A stretch of DNA of 64,000 nucleotides from an uncultured Bartonella sp. (GCF_946479275.1 NZ_CAMLFE010000005.1:282700-346699), one strand, 5' to 3'. Counted from the stretch's first letter, positions 35,768-46,050 are shown. Made by a program: numbers and translations. The notes: generated by a model from the letters alone, not told the origin.

Positions 35768-38113
35768 ATGGATTCTCTCTTTCAAACCGATAGGCGGTTT
35801 AGTGTGCGCTCGAACGCATTAAAATCATCGTCTGCCGTGATGGGTGCCATTGCTACTCTTTCCACCCTGCTCATCATAATGCCAACGGGGGTAAAAGCCG
35901 AAACGATTGCAAATAACGAGCGTAGCACGATGACGCCAGTTAAAAACCCGCCCGCAAGTCCCGCACAAAAAGAGGCAGCAAAGGCCGAGGACCAAGGAAA
36001 CATGGTTCTAAAACCGGTTATCGTTACATCGGCGGCCATGTCTTCACCGGTCACTGTTGTTACCAATCCGAAAGCCCCACGCCAGCCTATTCCCGCTTCG
36101 GACGGTGCCGATTATCTCAAAACCATTCCCGGTTTTGCAACCATTCGCAATGGTGGCACCAATGGCGACCCTGTTTTTCGTGGCCAATTCGGCTCGCGTC
36201 TTAATATTGTCAATGATGGCAGCACGATCATGGGCGCTTGTCCGGGGCGGATGGATAATCCGACATCCTATATCTCGCCGGAAAGCTATGACCGGCTCAC
36301 TGTTGTGAAGGGGCCTCAAACCGTGCGCTATGGCCCCACCGGTTCGGCAGCAACGATTTTGTTTGAACGCGACCCGCAGCATTTTGACAAACCGACCGTT
36401 AAAGGCGATTCCAGCATTGTCATCGGTTCCAATAGCCGTTTTGAATCCCGCCTTGATGGCACAGTCGGAGCACGCCCCGGCTATGTCCGGATTATCGGCA
36501 ATAAAGCCCTTTCCCATGATTATCATGATGGTGATGGCAATAGTGTTCCCTCAAAATGGGATAAATGGAATGGCGATATGTTTTTGGGGTTCACTCCAGA
36601 CGAAAATACATTGTTCGAGCTTTCCGGCGGCGGCGGTGATGGTGAAGCCCGTTATGCAGGCCGCGCTATGGATGGCAGCCAATTCAAGCGGGAATCGCTT
36701 GGTGCCAAATTCATCAAAGAAAATATCAATGACCGGCTCACCAAGGTCGATGCGCAATTCTACTATAACTATGCCGATCACATTATGGATAATTTCCGTT
36801 TGCGCCACCTTGCCACCAGCGCTGCCCCCCTGCCAATCGGTATCACCAGCACAGGCAAAACGGGCACCGGCGGGATGGGGCATATGTCAGGTGAGGCAAT
36901 GGATATGAACCATATGATGAGAGCTGCCATGAGCGGAGGCGGAAATCCCATGGCCGGCATTGGCGGCATGGGAGGAATGGGTGGCATGAACGGTATGGGG
37001 GGTACAAGTGGGGCGATGGATATGTCGTCCATGCCGATGGAATCGCGGCTTGACCGGCGCACCATGGGCGGCCACTTTACCACCAATTGGGATTTTGGCG
37101 ATTTATCACTCGTGAGCGGGGTTGATCTCCAAACCAACACCCACCGCAAAAGAAAAAGCCGCAATATGATGAGCATTAACGGTTGGGATAAGGATGCGGT
37201 ATTTTTCAATTACGGACTGTTCAGCGAAGCGACATGGAACTTTGCCGAAAATCAACGTCTTGTTTTTGGCGGCAGACTTGATCGGGCTTCTGCGAAGGAT
37301 GAGCGAAACACAAGTCCGACAGATGGCGAAAAGCGCGACAGAACATTGCCAAGCGGTTTTCTTCGTTATGAGCGCGACCTCGATCAAATACCGCTCACAA
37401 CCTATATCGGGCTTGGCCATGCTGAGCGTTTCCCCGATTATTGGGAACTGTTTTCCCCCAAACAATCCGACGCTAACTCCCTCAATGCATTTGACGGCAT
37501 AAAGCCCGAAAAAACCACCCAGCTTGATTTCGGTGCGCAATGTAGCGGGGAAAATAGCAATATCTGGGCTTCCACCTATGTCGGCCGGATTGATGACTAT
37601 ATTCTCTTCGACTATTCAAGCGGGCAGTCTAAAGCATCGAATGTCGATGCCACCATTATGGGGGGCGAGTTGGGGCTTTCCCATATGTTCTTCAATGTCT
37701 GGAAGTTTGATTCAAGCCTTGCCTATTCGTGGGGAAAAAACACCACAGACAATGAAGCTTTGCCGCAAATTCCACCCTTGGAGGGAAGGCTCGGCCTCAC
37801 CTATCAAAAAGAAAAATGGAGCATTGGCGGGCTTTTAAGGCTTGTTGCCGATCAACCGCGCATTGCCGAAAACAAAGGCAATGTGGTGGGAAAAGACTTT
37901 GATAAAAGTGCAGGCTTCGGTGTTTTTTCTTTGAATGGCAGCTACAAGATTTCAAAAAATGTGGCTTTGACTGGCGGGGTCGATAATCTCTTCAACAAGA
38001 ATTATTTTGAACATCTGAACCGTGATGGCGACGCCGGTTTCGGTTTTCCCGCCCATTATCAAGTGCGAGAACCCGGGCGCACCTTCTGGGCAAAAGCCGA
38101 TTTCAAGTTCTGA
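35768..38113 (+). CDS. TonB-dependent copper receptor (OprC/NosA-like)
   Basis: A 781-residue outer-membrane beta-barrel protein. Signal peptide to about residue 44; plug domain from about 85 (TNPKAPRQPIPASDGADYLKT) to 215; then the barrel, ending in KADFKF with the terminal Phe needed for insertion. The plug holds CPGRM (Cys158, Met162), the C-x-x-x-M copper site of OprC. Residues about 366-427 form an extra loop very rich in Met, Gly and His, including HMM, a candidate for the second, H-x-M part of that site. Copper import across the outer membrane, powered by TonB, is the expected role. The ribosome site before ATG 35768 is weak. Confidence 0.88.
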   Translation: MDSLFQTDRRFSVRSNALKSSSAVMGAIATLSTLLIIMPTGVKAETIANNERSTMTPVKNPPASPAQKEAAKAEDQGNMVLKPVIVTSAAMSSPVTVVTNPKAPRQPIPASDGADYLKTIPGFATIRNGGTNGDPVFRGQFGSRLNIVNDGSTIMGACPGRMDNPTSYISPESYDRLTVVKGPQTVRYGPTGSAATILFERDPQHFDKPTVKGDSSIVIGSNSRFESRLDGTVGARPGYVRIIGNKALSHDYHDGDGNSVPSKWDKWNGDMFLGFTPDENTLFELSGGGGDGEARYAGRAMDGSQFKRESLGAKFIKENINDRLTKVDAQFYYNYADHIMDNFRLRHLATSAAPLPIGITSTGKTGTGGMGHMSGEAMDMNHMMRAAMSGGGNPMAGIGGMGGMGGMNGMGGTSGAMDMSSMPMESRLDRRTMGGHFTTNWDFGDLSLVSGVDLQTNTHRKRKSRNMMSINGWDKDAVFFNYGLFSEATWNFAENQRLVFGGRLDRASAKDERNTSPTDGEKRDRTLPSGFLRYERDLDQIPLTTYIGLGHAERFPDYWELFSPKQSDANSLNAFDGIKPEKTTQLDFGAQCSGENSNIWASTYVGRIDDYILFDYSSGQSKASNVDATIMGGELGLSHMFFNVWKFDSSLAYSWGKNTTDNEALPQIPPLEGRLGLTYQKEKWSIGGLLRLVADQPRIAENKGNVVGKDFDKSAGFGVFSLNGSYKISKNVALTGGVDNLFNKNYFEHLNRDGDAGFGFPAHYQVREPGRTFWAKADFKF

Positions 38114-38139
38114 AATCCATTTGTGGAGTTAAGGCAAAT

Positions 38140-38192
38140 AATATCAGACTTAGCCCATTATATTTTAATATCAGACTTAGCCCATTATATTT
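38140..38192. repeat. Perfect tandem duplication, period 27
   Basis: A 26-base unit beginning AATATCAGACTTAGCC occurs at 38140-38165 and again at 38167-38192 without mismatch. It lies just after the copper receptor stop. No reading frame uses it. Confidence 0.85.
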
Positions 38193-38201
38193 CAGCTTAT
38201 G

Positions 38202-38239
38202 TTGTGAGGCATAATTTTTTTAAAAATTATGCCTCACAA
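38202..38239. terminator. Long hairpin after the copper receptor
   Basis: TTGTGAGGCATAATTTTT pairs with AAAAATTATGCCTCACAA across almost no loop, giving a stem of up to 18 base pairs. It has T residues within the stem but none after it, so it could act as a terminator in either direction or as an mRNA end-protector. Confidence 0.65.
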
Positions 38240-38472
38240 AACAACGGAATTGAGTGCCACGTGCAACAAAACCGCCAAATAACCTTTCAAGCTTGATACA
38301 AAACCTTTTTAACGGTCGAGAACGCCGATTTATAACCTGCGACCTTTCTGCCAGTTCCTTGAAGCTTTCTCATGCAAAATTTTTTTCGACTTCCAGAAAA
38401 TGGATAACAAGAATAATTCTGGTCTAATATTTGCGATTGATCGTGATACAGGTTTGAAAAGCCTGATAGAAA

Positions 38473-38499
38473 GCGCATAAAATTTATGCGCGTTTTTTT
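38473..38499 (+). terminator. Hairpin with T run
   Basis: GCGCATAAA and TTTATGCGC form an inverted repeat followed by G and seven T residues. It lies about 360 bases after the copper receptor gene and would stop read-through into the ABC transporter pair. Confidence 0.7.
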
Positions 38500-38673
38500 A
38501 AAGAATTACCCTGTTTAACGTCCGTTTTCCGCACAGAACACTAAAATTTATACATGAAAAATCGCTGACAATAAAACGGATAAAAAGTTTTTCATGGGTC
38601 AACAAATAAAACTATACCAAAATTATCAAAAATAAGTCATAGTCGATTTTTAACAATTTTTACGGTAGCCGTG

Positions 38674-40548
38674 ATGAGCCCACAACCATCCATAAGTTCG
38701 ACATTTAATGACAGTGAAAAGCCCGCAACTTTTCTGGGACTTTTGCGCTATTCGCGTTTTTTCACCGGCTCCGCTATCATCACGGCCATTATTGCCGCGG
38801 CTTTGAGCATTGCACCCTTCTATGTGATTTCACTTATTGCCGGCGAGCTTTTGAAACCGACGGTGAACACGACTAGAATCTGGTATCTTGCAGGTGTTGC
38901 GACCGGCCTTGTTCTGCTTAGATGGATATTCGTATCTTTAAGTGACATGCTTGCCCATAAAGGGGCGTTCACCATTCTCTTTACACTCAGAAAAAGAACA
39001 GCGCAAAAACTGGGCGAGGTCCCACTGTCGTTTTTTGCAAGCCAGTCTTCGGGAAAACTCAGGCGCACACTTTATGATGATATTGACAGTCTCGAAAGCC
39101 TTTATGCCCATATTTTACCAAATCTGAGTTCTGCTCCCATTGTATCGCTCTCGGCTCTTATCCTTTTGTTTTTTGCCAATTGGCGGCTTGCCATTATTGT
39201 TTTGATCCCCTTGCCGATTGCCTTTTTTGCCCAATGGTGGATGACACGCGGCATGGGCGATGACATGCGTGAATGGATCGGTTTACAACAAAAAATTTCA
39301 GGCGAGATCAGCGAATTTATCCGTGGTGTACACGTTATCAAAAGTTTCGGTCTCGACACGCGGTCTTTTGGCAATCTTTCAAAGACAATCCATAATGCGG
39401 TTGACTGGGCGCATAGTTTTGCGGCCAGAGTAACGCGTTCGTTCATGACATTTGCTATTTTACTGCGCGGCAATCTTGTTCTGGTCGCCCCGATCGGAGC
39501 CATATTCTATGTGAACGGTTCACTCGACGCGGCTACTTTTGTGTTATTTTTGCTTCTTTCGCCACTGGTACTTGAACCCTTGTTGACCCTTTCAGGGGCA
39601 CTTCATGAGAAAATGAACCATATCGAAGCGATGGATCATATCAATGAAGTTTTGACCGCAAAACCGCTTATCGAAAATCACAATAGCAAAACACCTGAAG
39701 GCCCCTACGAAATTGTTTTTGACGATGTCTCTTATAGTTACGGCAAAAGACTGGCGATCGACCATGTCAGTTTTAGCGCAAAAGCCGATAAAGTTACGGC
39801 ATTGGTGGGGCCAAGCGGTTCGGGCAAAAGTACACTTCTGAAACTCGTTGCGCGACTTTATGAATTCGACCACGGGCATTTAACAATAGGTGGCCTTGAT
39901 GTGCGCGACTGGCGGCTTGATGACCTTCTCGACAAGACGAGCATTGTTTTTCAGGATGTCGTTCTCCTTTACGGCACTGTTGCCGATAATTTGCGCATTG
40001 CCAAACCCGATGCGAGTGATGAGGAAATTAAGGAAGCCTGCCGCCTTGCCAAAGCAGACGTTTTTATCGAAGCCTTGCCGCAAGGTTATGATACGCTCCT
40101 TCAGGAACGCGGCTCGCAACTTTCCGGCGGCGAACGCCAAAGGCTTTCGATTGCCCGCGCTTTTTTGAAAAATGCGCCAATCCTGCTCCTTGATGAACCG
40201 ACTTCAAGTCTTGATCCGGAAAATGAAAACCTCATCCACGAGGCACTCGAAACACTTTATAAAAATCGCACGGTTCTCATTGTCGGCCATCATTTGCAAA
40301 ATCTCGTTTCTGCCGACAAGATTATTGTGATGGATCATGGCAGGCTAGCGGGCGAAGGCCGTCATGAAGAGCTTTTGAAAAACTGTCCGACCTACCGGAT
40401 TTTATGGCAAGACCAGCTTTCGGCGGGTGAGTGGTCGCTCGGAGAAGAGGTAAGAAAAGCCGAAGAAAAAACCGACACTAGGGTGGAAGACAATAAAACC
40501 CTCTCAACAAAACAGGATAATTTGGCAGAAAAAGGCGGGCAGTCATGA
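38674..40548 (+). CDS. Half-size ABC transporter, siderophore type (YbtP/IrtA-like)
   Basis: A 624-residue protein with an N-terminal exporter-fold membrane domain (six spans, about residues 30-320) and a C-terminal ATPase: Walker [10 protein letters not shown], signature LSGGERQRLSIARAF, Walker B ILLLDEPTSSLDP. Its C-terminal 40 residues are charged and Lys/Glu rich. With the overlapping next gene it forms a heterodimer. The closest functional relatives by context are YbtPQ and IrtAB, which have an exporter fold but import iron-siderophores, because a siderophore-interacting reductase gene follows. A GTG at 38671 is an alternative start. A drug exporter is the other reading. Confidence 0.82.
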   Translation: MSPQPSISSTFNDSEKPATFLGLLRYSRFFTGSAIITAIIAAALSIAPFYVISLIAGELLKPTVNTTRIWYLAGVATGLVLLRWIFVSLSDMLAHKGAFTILFTLRKRTAQKLGEVPLSFFASQSSGKLRRTLYDDIDSLESLYAHILPNLSSAPIVSLSALILLFFANWRLAIIVLIPLPIAFFAQWWMTRGMGDDMREWIGLQQKISGEISEFIRGVHVIKSFGLDTRSFGNLSKTIHNAVDWAHSFAARVTRSFMTFAILLRGNLVLVAPIGAIFYVNGSLDAATFVLFLLLSPLVLEPLLTLSGALHEKMNHIEAMDHINEVLTAKPLIENHNSKTPEGPYEIVFDDVSYSYGKRLAIDHVSFSAKADKVTALVGPSGSGKSTLLKLVARLYEFDHGHLTIGGLDVRDWRLDDLLDKTSIVFQDVVLLYGTVADNLRIAKPDASDEEIKEACRLAKADVFIEALPQGYDTLLQERGSQLSGGERQRLSIARAFLKNAPILLLDEPTSSLDPENENLIHEALETLYKNRTVLIVGHHLQNLVSADKIIVMDHGRLAGEGRHEELLKNCPTYRILWQDQLSAGEWSLGEEVRKAEEKTDTRVEDNKTLSTKQDNLAEKGGQS

Positions 40549-42347
40549 TAATCGATATTTTAACGTTCGGTTTCCGGCTGTCGAAAACGCGCGACAAACA
40601 ACTCGTTCACGGCATTTTATGGACGATTGTCGAAGGTTTTTTTGCAGCTCTTCCCTTTGTCTTCCTTTTTATGATGTTGACACAGGCCTTTGCCAAAGAG
40701 TTGACAATAAAAGCCGCTATTTTCTTCGGGGGCGGCATGGTTTTGAGCTTTTTGTTGCGCATCGGTGCAAGTGCGATAGGCGCGCCCAAAATCTATAATG
40801 GTGCTTTCACAATGATGGGCGAGGCACGCCTTAATGTGGCAGAACATTTGCGCAAACTTCCCATGGGGTGGTTCAACAAACAAAGAAGCGGTGACCTTGC
40901 AGGAAGGCTGACTTCCGATATTACTTTTGTCGAACATATGTGGTCGCATTTCATCCAGCCATTTGTTGCCGGTTTTTCAATGCCGGTTTTCCTGACTATT
41001 TTTCTTTTCTTTGTCGACTTTCGTCTGGCAATTGTCATGCTTTGCGGCTTTCCTTTGACTTTGCTTGCCTTGTTATGGACGCTCGCTATGGGAAAAAGCG
41101 CAGGCCTGAAACTTGGAAAAGCCAATAGTGCCGTGCAATCGGCTTTGCTTGAATATGTGCAAAGTATCACGGTTATTCGCAGCTTCGGGCGTTTCGGTAA
41201 TAGCTGGAAGAGACTTGTAAAAATCCTCGACGACCAGCGCAATGCCTGGTTCCACGCCGAAACAAGAACCTCGCCTTTCCTGTCATGCTTCGGTTTTGTG
41301 CTGGAAATGAGCTATATCAGTCTGGTTATTTTCGGCATTTACTGGTTGGCAAACGACAAGCTCACCGTCCCTCAATTGTTGATTTTCCTGATTATCGCTT
41401 TGCCCGCCTACCGCCAATTATATGAAGTCGGTCAGGCAATGTTGATGTTGCGTCTGGCAAACCGTTCACTCATGCGCATTGAAGCGCTGCTTCATGAACC
41501 GACACTAACAGAGCCGCAACATCCAGAAATGCCGGAAAACTATGAAATCCGCTTCGACCATGTGGGTTTCAGCTATGATAAAAAAGAGGAAAACAACAAA
41601 GACGAGACCGGCAATAAAAAAGCGGTGGGCAACAAAGTCCTTGATGATATTTCATGTGTTATCAGGCCGCAGGAATTGACCGCCATTGTAGGCCCCAGCG
41701 GTGCCGGAAAGACAAGTTTTGTCCACCTTATCGCGCGTCTTTGGGAAAGAACGGAAGGTAAAATCACAATCGGCAATATCGACCTTAAAGATATAGGGAC
41801 GGAAAATCTTCATCGTTTGATCGGCATGGTGTTTCAGGATGTGCTTCTCTTTTCCGGAACGGTCTATGACAATATCAAAATCGGCAAGGAAGATGCGAGC
41901 CCCGAAGAAATCATCGAAGCAGCAAAACAGGCCGAAGCCCATCAATTCATCATGGCATTGCCGGAAGGTTATGACACCGTGCTTGACGAGCATGGCAGCT
42001 CGCTTTCGGGTGGCGAACAGCAGCGCATATCCATTGCCCGCGCTTTTTTGAAAAACGCCCCGATATTGCTTCTGGACGAGGCAACCGCAAGTCTTGACCC
42101 GTCGGCGGAAGCAGAAATCCAACGCGCCATGAATGCATTAACCAGAACCCGCACGGTCGTGGTCATTGCCCACCGGTTGAACAGCATTCGTCGGGCAGAC
42201 CATATCATCGTTCTGAAAAATGGGAAAATCGTCGAAGAAGGAACCCATGATAGATTGGTGAAAGCCGATGGCCTCTATCAAAAATTATGGAATAACCAGA
42301 ATAAAGCGCGTGGCGTATTCCCTCCAACCGAAGCCATTCCGAATTGA
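40545..42347 (+). CDS. Half-size ABC transporter, siderophore type (YbtQ/IrtB-like)
   Basis: A 600-residue partner of the preceding protein, overlapping it by four bases (ATGA). Membrane domain about residues 20-310, ATPase with GPSGAGKTS, LSGGEQQRISIARAF and ILLLDEATASLDP. A short charged insert (KKEENNKDETGNKK, about residues 346-359) precedes the Walker A. Both nucleotide sites look intact, so ATP hydrolysis is expected at both. Confidence 0.83.
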   Translation: MIIDILTFGFRLSKTRDKQLVHGILWTIVEGFFAALPFVFLFMMLTQAFAKELTIKAAIFFGGGMVLSFLLRIGASAIGAPKIYNGAFTMMGEARLNVAEHLRKLPMGWFNKQRSGDLAGRLTSDITFVEHMWSHFIQPFVAGFSMPVFLTIFLFFVDFRLAIVMLCGFPLTLLALLWTLAMGKSAGLKLGKANSAVQSALLEYVQSITVIRSFGRFGNSWKRLVKILDDQRNAWFHAETRTSPFLSCFGFVLEMSYISLVIFGIYWLANDKLTVPQLLIFLIIALPAYRQLYEVGQAMLMLRLANRSLMRIEALLHEPTLTEPQHPEMPENYEIRFDHVGFSYDKKEENNKDETGNKKAVGNKVLDDISCVIRPQELTAIVGPSGAGKTSFVHLIARLWERTEGKITIGNIDLKDIGTENLHRLIGMVFQDVLLFSGTVYDNIKIGKEDASPEEIIEAAKQAEAHQFIMALPEGYDTVLDEHGSSLSGGEQQRISIARAFLKNAPILLLDEATASLDPSAEAEIQRAMNALTRTRTVVVIAHRLNSIRRADHIIVLKNGKIVEEGTHDRLVKADGLYQKLWNNQNKARGVFPPTEAIPN

Positions 42348-42712
42348 TCCAAAGGTGAGCAAAAAGCAGCGCCAGCAACCACTAATCAAGCTTGAATTTT
42401 CAACCTTTTTTGGGCTGGAAGAGCTGATCTTCAACCTTTGTCACAAGAATTGCCAAATGTGACAGCGCGCTCTTTGCGGGAAAGAATACGGGCAACACAG
42501 TCTTTCTAAGAAAGAATGCGGACGGCATACTCCTTATAGGAAAATTGGAGAGCGTGCTTTTTGTGAGAAAATTAATCGTCACCTTGTCCGCAACAGGCGC
42601 AATTTGAAGGCACTTAGTATTTTTGTATTACGAGTCTTCCAATGAAAGGACCGTTCATTCTGATAAAGTTCCAGTAATCCGGTAAACGACATGAAAACCT
42701 GATTGACAGACA
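42348..42712. other. Intergenic before the iron boxes
   Basis: About 365 bases, with two near-copies of GAAAGAATRCGG (around 42480 and 42511). No gene seen. The adjacent region carries the iron-box pair listed next. Confidence 0.4.
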
Positions 42713-42761
42713 TGAATATTTCCTTCAATACCGGTTTATTAAAACTTGACTATTACATTCA
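42713..42761 (+). promoter_or_regulatory. Two RirA-type iron boxes (TGA-N9-TCA)
   Basis: TGA-N9-TCA, the iron-responsive operator bound by RirA in Rhizobiales, occurs at 42713-42727 and again at 42747-42761. The second overlaps a TTGACT, a good -35 hexamer at 42746-42751. They lie 55-100 bases before the siderophore-interacting protein gene, so this promoter is likely repressed when iron is abundant. Confidence 0.6.
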
Positions 42762-42815
42762 TTTTTATTCATCTATATTTTATGACAAAAAACAATCGGC
42801 ACGGGAGCTTAAGAG

Positions 42816-43670
42816 ATGGAAAAAACCGAAAACAGGAATGCGGCTGAACTAACGCCGGAAAACCACATGGACAGGATGGAACGTCTCGAACTCACGGTCA
42901 ACCGGATTTATGAACCTTTTCCCCACCTCGTCCGCTTGACCGGAACAATCAACCCGACGAACCCGATTGAATGGCAACAGGCAAATGTTGCCGTACGCTT
43001 CGAGATTGGCGAAACCGTACAAGGCCGCAAAGTTTACCGGATTTATACAATCCGTTCTTTCGATCCCAAGACACATGAAATCGAAGTCGATTTTGTCAAA
43101 CATGGAGGGGAAAGCCCCGCTATCAATTGGCTTCAAAGTTTGAAAGCCGGCTCGCATGCTTATTTGATTGGTCCGCGCCCACAATTTTCAACAGAAGAAT
43201 ATAAAAATAAAAAGCTGAAATTCTTTGCTGATGAAACCGCCATTCCGGCCGTTTTTTCCATTCTTTCCCATTGGCCGGAAAAGACAGAAGCCGAAATCTA
43301 TATCGAATCCGCCACGGCAGAAGCAGCCGGTGAACTCCCCGATATTGAGGGGGTAGACATACATAGCTATGTGCGAAAGGAAGAAGAATATCCGGGGCAA
43401 ACCGGTTTTCTTGTTCACTCGGCTGAAAAGATTAGCTCCGCAGAAGGTTGCTCCATCTGGATTGCCTGTGAACGCGAAGAAGCCCGTGCAATCAGGAAAC
43501 ATTTCATGGCGAACTGCAATGTGAAAAAGCAGAATATCAAAGCCGTCGGATACTGGCGCCGTGGGCTTGCCAGCACAGAAATCGAAAAAATTCGCGGCAA
43601 ATATTTTAACGAGCTTATTGCACAGGGAAAAACCGAAAAAGATTTTGATGAATTCGACATTCCGACTTGA
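42816..43670 (+). CDS. Siderophore-interacting protein (FAD ferric-siderophore reductase)
   Basis: A 284-residue cytosolic flavoreductase of the ViuB/YqjH (SIP) family. The FAD site is VYRIYTIRSF (about residues 72-81), followed by VKHGGESPAINWLQ, the loop that holds the flavin phosphate; the second half is the NAD(P)H domain, with GYWRRGLAS near the C-terminus. It reduces Fe(III)-siderophore so that iron is released. GGGAG is upstream of the ATG and two RirA-type boxes lie before that. In mycobacterial IrtA this domain is fused to the ABC transporter; here it is a separate gene next to the transporter pair. Confidence 0.9.
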   Translation: MEKTENRNAAELTPENHMDRMERLELTVNRIYEPFPHLVRLTGTINPTNPIEWQQANVAVRFEIGETVQGRKVYRIYTIRSFDPKTHEIEVDFVKHGGESPAINWLQSLKAGSHAYLIGPRPQFSTEEYKNKKLKFFADETAIPAVFSILSHWPEKTEAEIYIESATAEAAGELPDIEGVDIHSYVRKEEEYPGQTGFLVHSAEKISSAEGCSIWIACEREEARAIRKHFMANCNVKKQNIKAVGYWRRGLASTEIEKIRGKYFNELIAQGKTEKDFDEFDIPT

Positions 43671-44382
43671 TAGGCGGCGAGGCTAAAATAGAACATCAAT
43701 ATTCACGAGATTCCCCTCACCCCCGAACGGTGATAAACACCTGACCGATGAGCCGTGATAAATACCTGACCAGTGGCGGGTGATAAATTTAAGTTTAAAA
43801 AAGCCGGTATGTCGCCGTTACCAGCTTGAAAAGGGAAGCTATCGCACTGCATTTTAAAAAAATGGTCCGCCTTTTTCGACGGTAAAAGAGGTAAAATGGG
43901 TTGGATTTTCCTTGTTCCCTTTTTTCTTATGTTCAGACTCCCAAAATAGTACCCATCAAAACCGGATTTATCTCTTTTTAAGAGACCACTTCTCGTTAAG
44001 ACCATATTACTTTTTGAAGTAGATCGGCATTTTATTCAAAAATTGGGGTTTTATTCAAAAATTGCCACTTTAATAGGAACGTTGCGCTTATCCGCCAGGC
44101 GGAACACGGAACACCAATGTTTATTCACTCGTTTATTGAAAGCTTGGCGTTTGGTCGCAAAAAATCATAAGACATTATGGAAAACGTCTTAAAACCGGAT
44201 TTGCTTTTAAAAATATTCATTTTTATAACTTTCATAATAAATATTCACATATTTTCAAATAAAAAACTATTTTTGGTTCATATATAGAAAATTTAAGCTC
44301 AAATAAATTGACGTTTTAGTTTTCTTCAGCCTTATTATTTACCAACCAGCATTTACCGCACACGTATTGGGAGGAGAAAACA
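43671..44382. other. Long intergenic with two short repeat sets
   Basis: No supported gene in about 710 AT-rich bases. It holds the 25-base-period repeat listed separately (43731-43790) and a 16-base direct repeat, TTTTATTCAAAAATTG, at about 44030 and 44049. The last bases have the AGGAG of the lactate permease gene. A minus-strand frame over 43703-44005 has an odd composition and I do not trust it. Confidence 0.45.
43731..43790. repeat. Three direct repeats, period 25
   Basis: TGATAAAYACCTGAC begins at 43731 and 43756, and a truncated third copy (TGATAAATTT) begins at 43781. The regular 25-base step suggests slippage or an array of binding sites. It lies 60 bases after the siderophore-interacting protein gene. 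Confidence 0.7.
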
Positions 44383-46026
44383 ATGACGTGGATGCAGAAT
44401 TATGTTCCGGTCGGCAATCTATGGTTATCCGCACTGATTGCCGCAATACCGATAATCTTTTTCTTTCTTGCTTTGACACTTCTTCGTTTGAAGGGGCATG
44501 TTGCCGGTACAATTACCGTTATCCTTTCATTTCTGATTGCCGTTTTTGTGTATGGCATGCCGATTGGACCGGCAATTTCATCCGCCATCTACGGGTTTTT
44601 CTACGGTTTGTGGCCGATTGCATGGATTATCGTTGGCGCGGTGTTTCTTTATAAAATCTCGGTTGTCACCGGTGACTTCAACATTGTTCGTCATTCTATT
44701 CTAGGGATTACCGAAGACCAGCGCCTGCAACTCATTCTGGTGGGGTTTGCTTTCGGCGCTTTTCTTGAAGGTGCTGCCGGTTTCGGTGCACCGGTTGCCA
44801 TTACCGCTGCCCTTCTTGCGGGCTTGGGCTTTCGCCCGCTTTATGCAGCCGGTCTTTGTCTTATTGCCAACACCGCACCGGTTGCTTTCGGCGCTATGGG
44901 AATTCCGGTTATCGTTGCCGGACAGGTTTCCAATATCGATCCGTTTTTGTTAAGCCAGATGGCCGGACGACAATTGCCGTTTCTTTCGGTATTTGTTCCC
45001 TTCATGCTTGTCGTTATCATGGATGGATGGCGCGGCGTGCGTGAAACATGGCCTGCTGTGCTTGTCGGTGGTGGCACATTTGCGATTGTCCAATTTCTGA
45101 CATCCAATTATTTCGGGCCGGAATTGCCTGATATTACAGCTGCTATTGCAACACTCGTTGTTTTGCCGCTTTTCTTGCGCTTCTGGCAGCCAAAACGCAT
45201 TTTCCGTTTCGACGAAAGCGAAGCTGCCCCCAAAGAAGAAGTTCCTCATTATTCAACGGGACAAATTATCAAAGCATGGTCACCTTTTATCATATTGACC
45301 GTGTTTGTTATGGTGTGGAGCATTGCGCCTTTCAAAAAACTTTTTGCCAAAGGTGGGGCACTCGAAAGCTGGGTGTTAAGTTTCGACGTTTCATTCCTCA
45401 ATAATATCATTGTCAAAACGGCTCCTATTGTTGCAACAGATTCGAAGATCAGCGCTGTTTATAAATTTGACTGGTTTTCAGCCACAGGAACAGCAATTAT
45501 CCTCGCCGCAATTGCCAGCACCTTTGTTTTGAAAATGCGTCCCGCTCGCGCCCTTGGCGTATTCGGCATGACGTTAAAAGAACTTGCCCTTCCTATTTAT
45601 TCGATCGGTATTGTTCTTGCGTTTGCTTTCATTGCCAATTATTCGGGACTTTCTTCTACATTAGCTCTGGCTTTGTCGCATACCGGCAAAAGTTTTACAT
45701 TCTTTTCGCCATTTCTCGGGTGGCTTGGCGTTTTCGTGACCGGTTCAGACACGTCTTCCAATGCTCTGTTCGGCGCTTTACAGGCAACAACAGCCCACCA
45801 AATCGGAGTGCCGGATGTTTTACTTGTTGCCGTCAATACAACAGGCGGCGTCACAGGAAAGATGATATCGCCCCAATCAATCGCAATAGCTTGCGCGGCT
45901 GTGGGACTTGTCGGTAAAGAATCCGACCTTTTCCGCTACACGGTCAAATATTCGCTAGGGCTTTGCGCTATTGCCGGCATTATCACAACGCTTCAGGGAT
46001 ATGTTCTTCCGTGGATGATCCCGTAA
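44383..46026 (+). CDS. lldP: L-lactate permease
   Basis: A 547-residue inner-membrane symporter of the LctP family with about 12-14 spans. The [21 protein letters not shown] block (about residues 129-149) and [16 protein letters not shown] (about 449-464) are family signatures, and a central loop near 275-295 is charged. AGGAG precedes the ATG. It is paired with lldD downstream and should import lactate or glycolate. Confidence 0.93.
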   Translation: MTWMQNYVPVGNLWLSALIAAIPIIFFFLALTLLRLKGHVAGTITVILSFLIAVFVYGMPIGPAISSAIYGFFYGLWPIAWIIVGAVFLYKISVVTGDFNIVRHSILGITEDQRLQLILVGFAFGAFLEGAAGFGAPVAITAALLAGLGFRPLYAAGLCLIANTAPVAFGAMGIPVIVAGQVSNIDPFLLSQMAGRQLPFLSVFVPFMLVVIMDGWRGVRETWPAVLVGGGTFAIVQFLTSNYFGPELPDITAAIATLVVLPLFLRFWQPKRIFRFDESEAAPKEEVPHYSTGQIIKAWSPFIILTVFVMVWSIAPFKKLFAKGGALESWVLSFDVSFLNNIIVKTAPIVATDSKISAVYKFDWFSATGTAIILAAIASTFVLKMRPARALGVFGMTLKELALPIYSIGIVLAFAFIANYSGLSSTLALALSHTGKSFTFFSPFLGWLGVFVTGSDTSSNALFGALQATTAHQIGVPDVLLVAVNTTGGVTGKMISPQSIAIACAAVGLVGKESDLFRYTVKYSLGLCAIAGIITTLQGYVLPWMIP

Positions 46027-46050
46027 TATTGATTTTACTTTTACCGGATG

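Noticed and set aside
38202..38239. Possible CRISPR repeat or transposon end at the long hairpin and duplication
   Set aside because: Only two copies of the duplicated unit, no spacers and no transposase or cas gene nearby.
38287..38478. A 63-residue minus-strand frame after the copper receptor
   Set aside because: It lies among hairpins and repeats and has no start signal.
43703..44005. A 100-residue minus-strand frame over the period-25 repeats, considered as an insertion-sequence remnant
   Set aside because: No transposase motif, no terminal inverted repeats and no target duplication were found.
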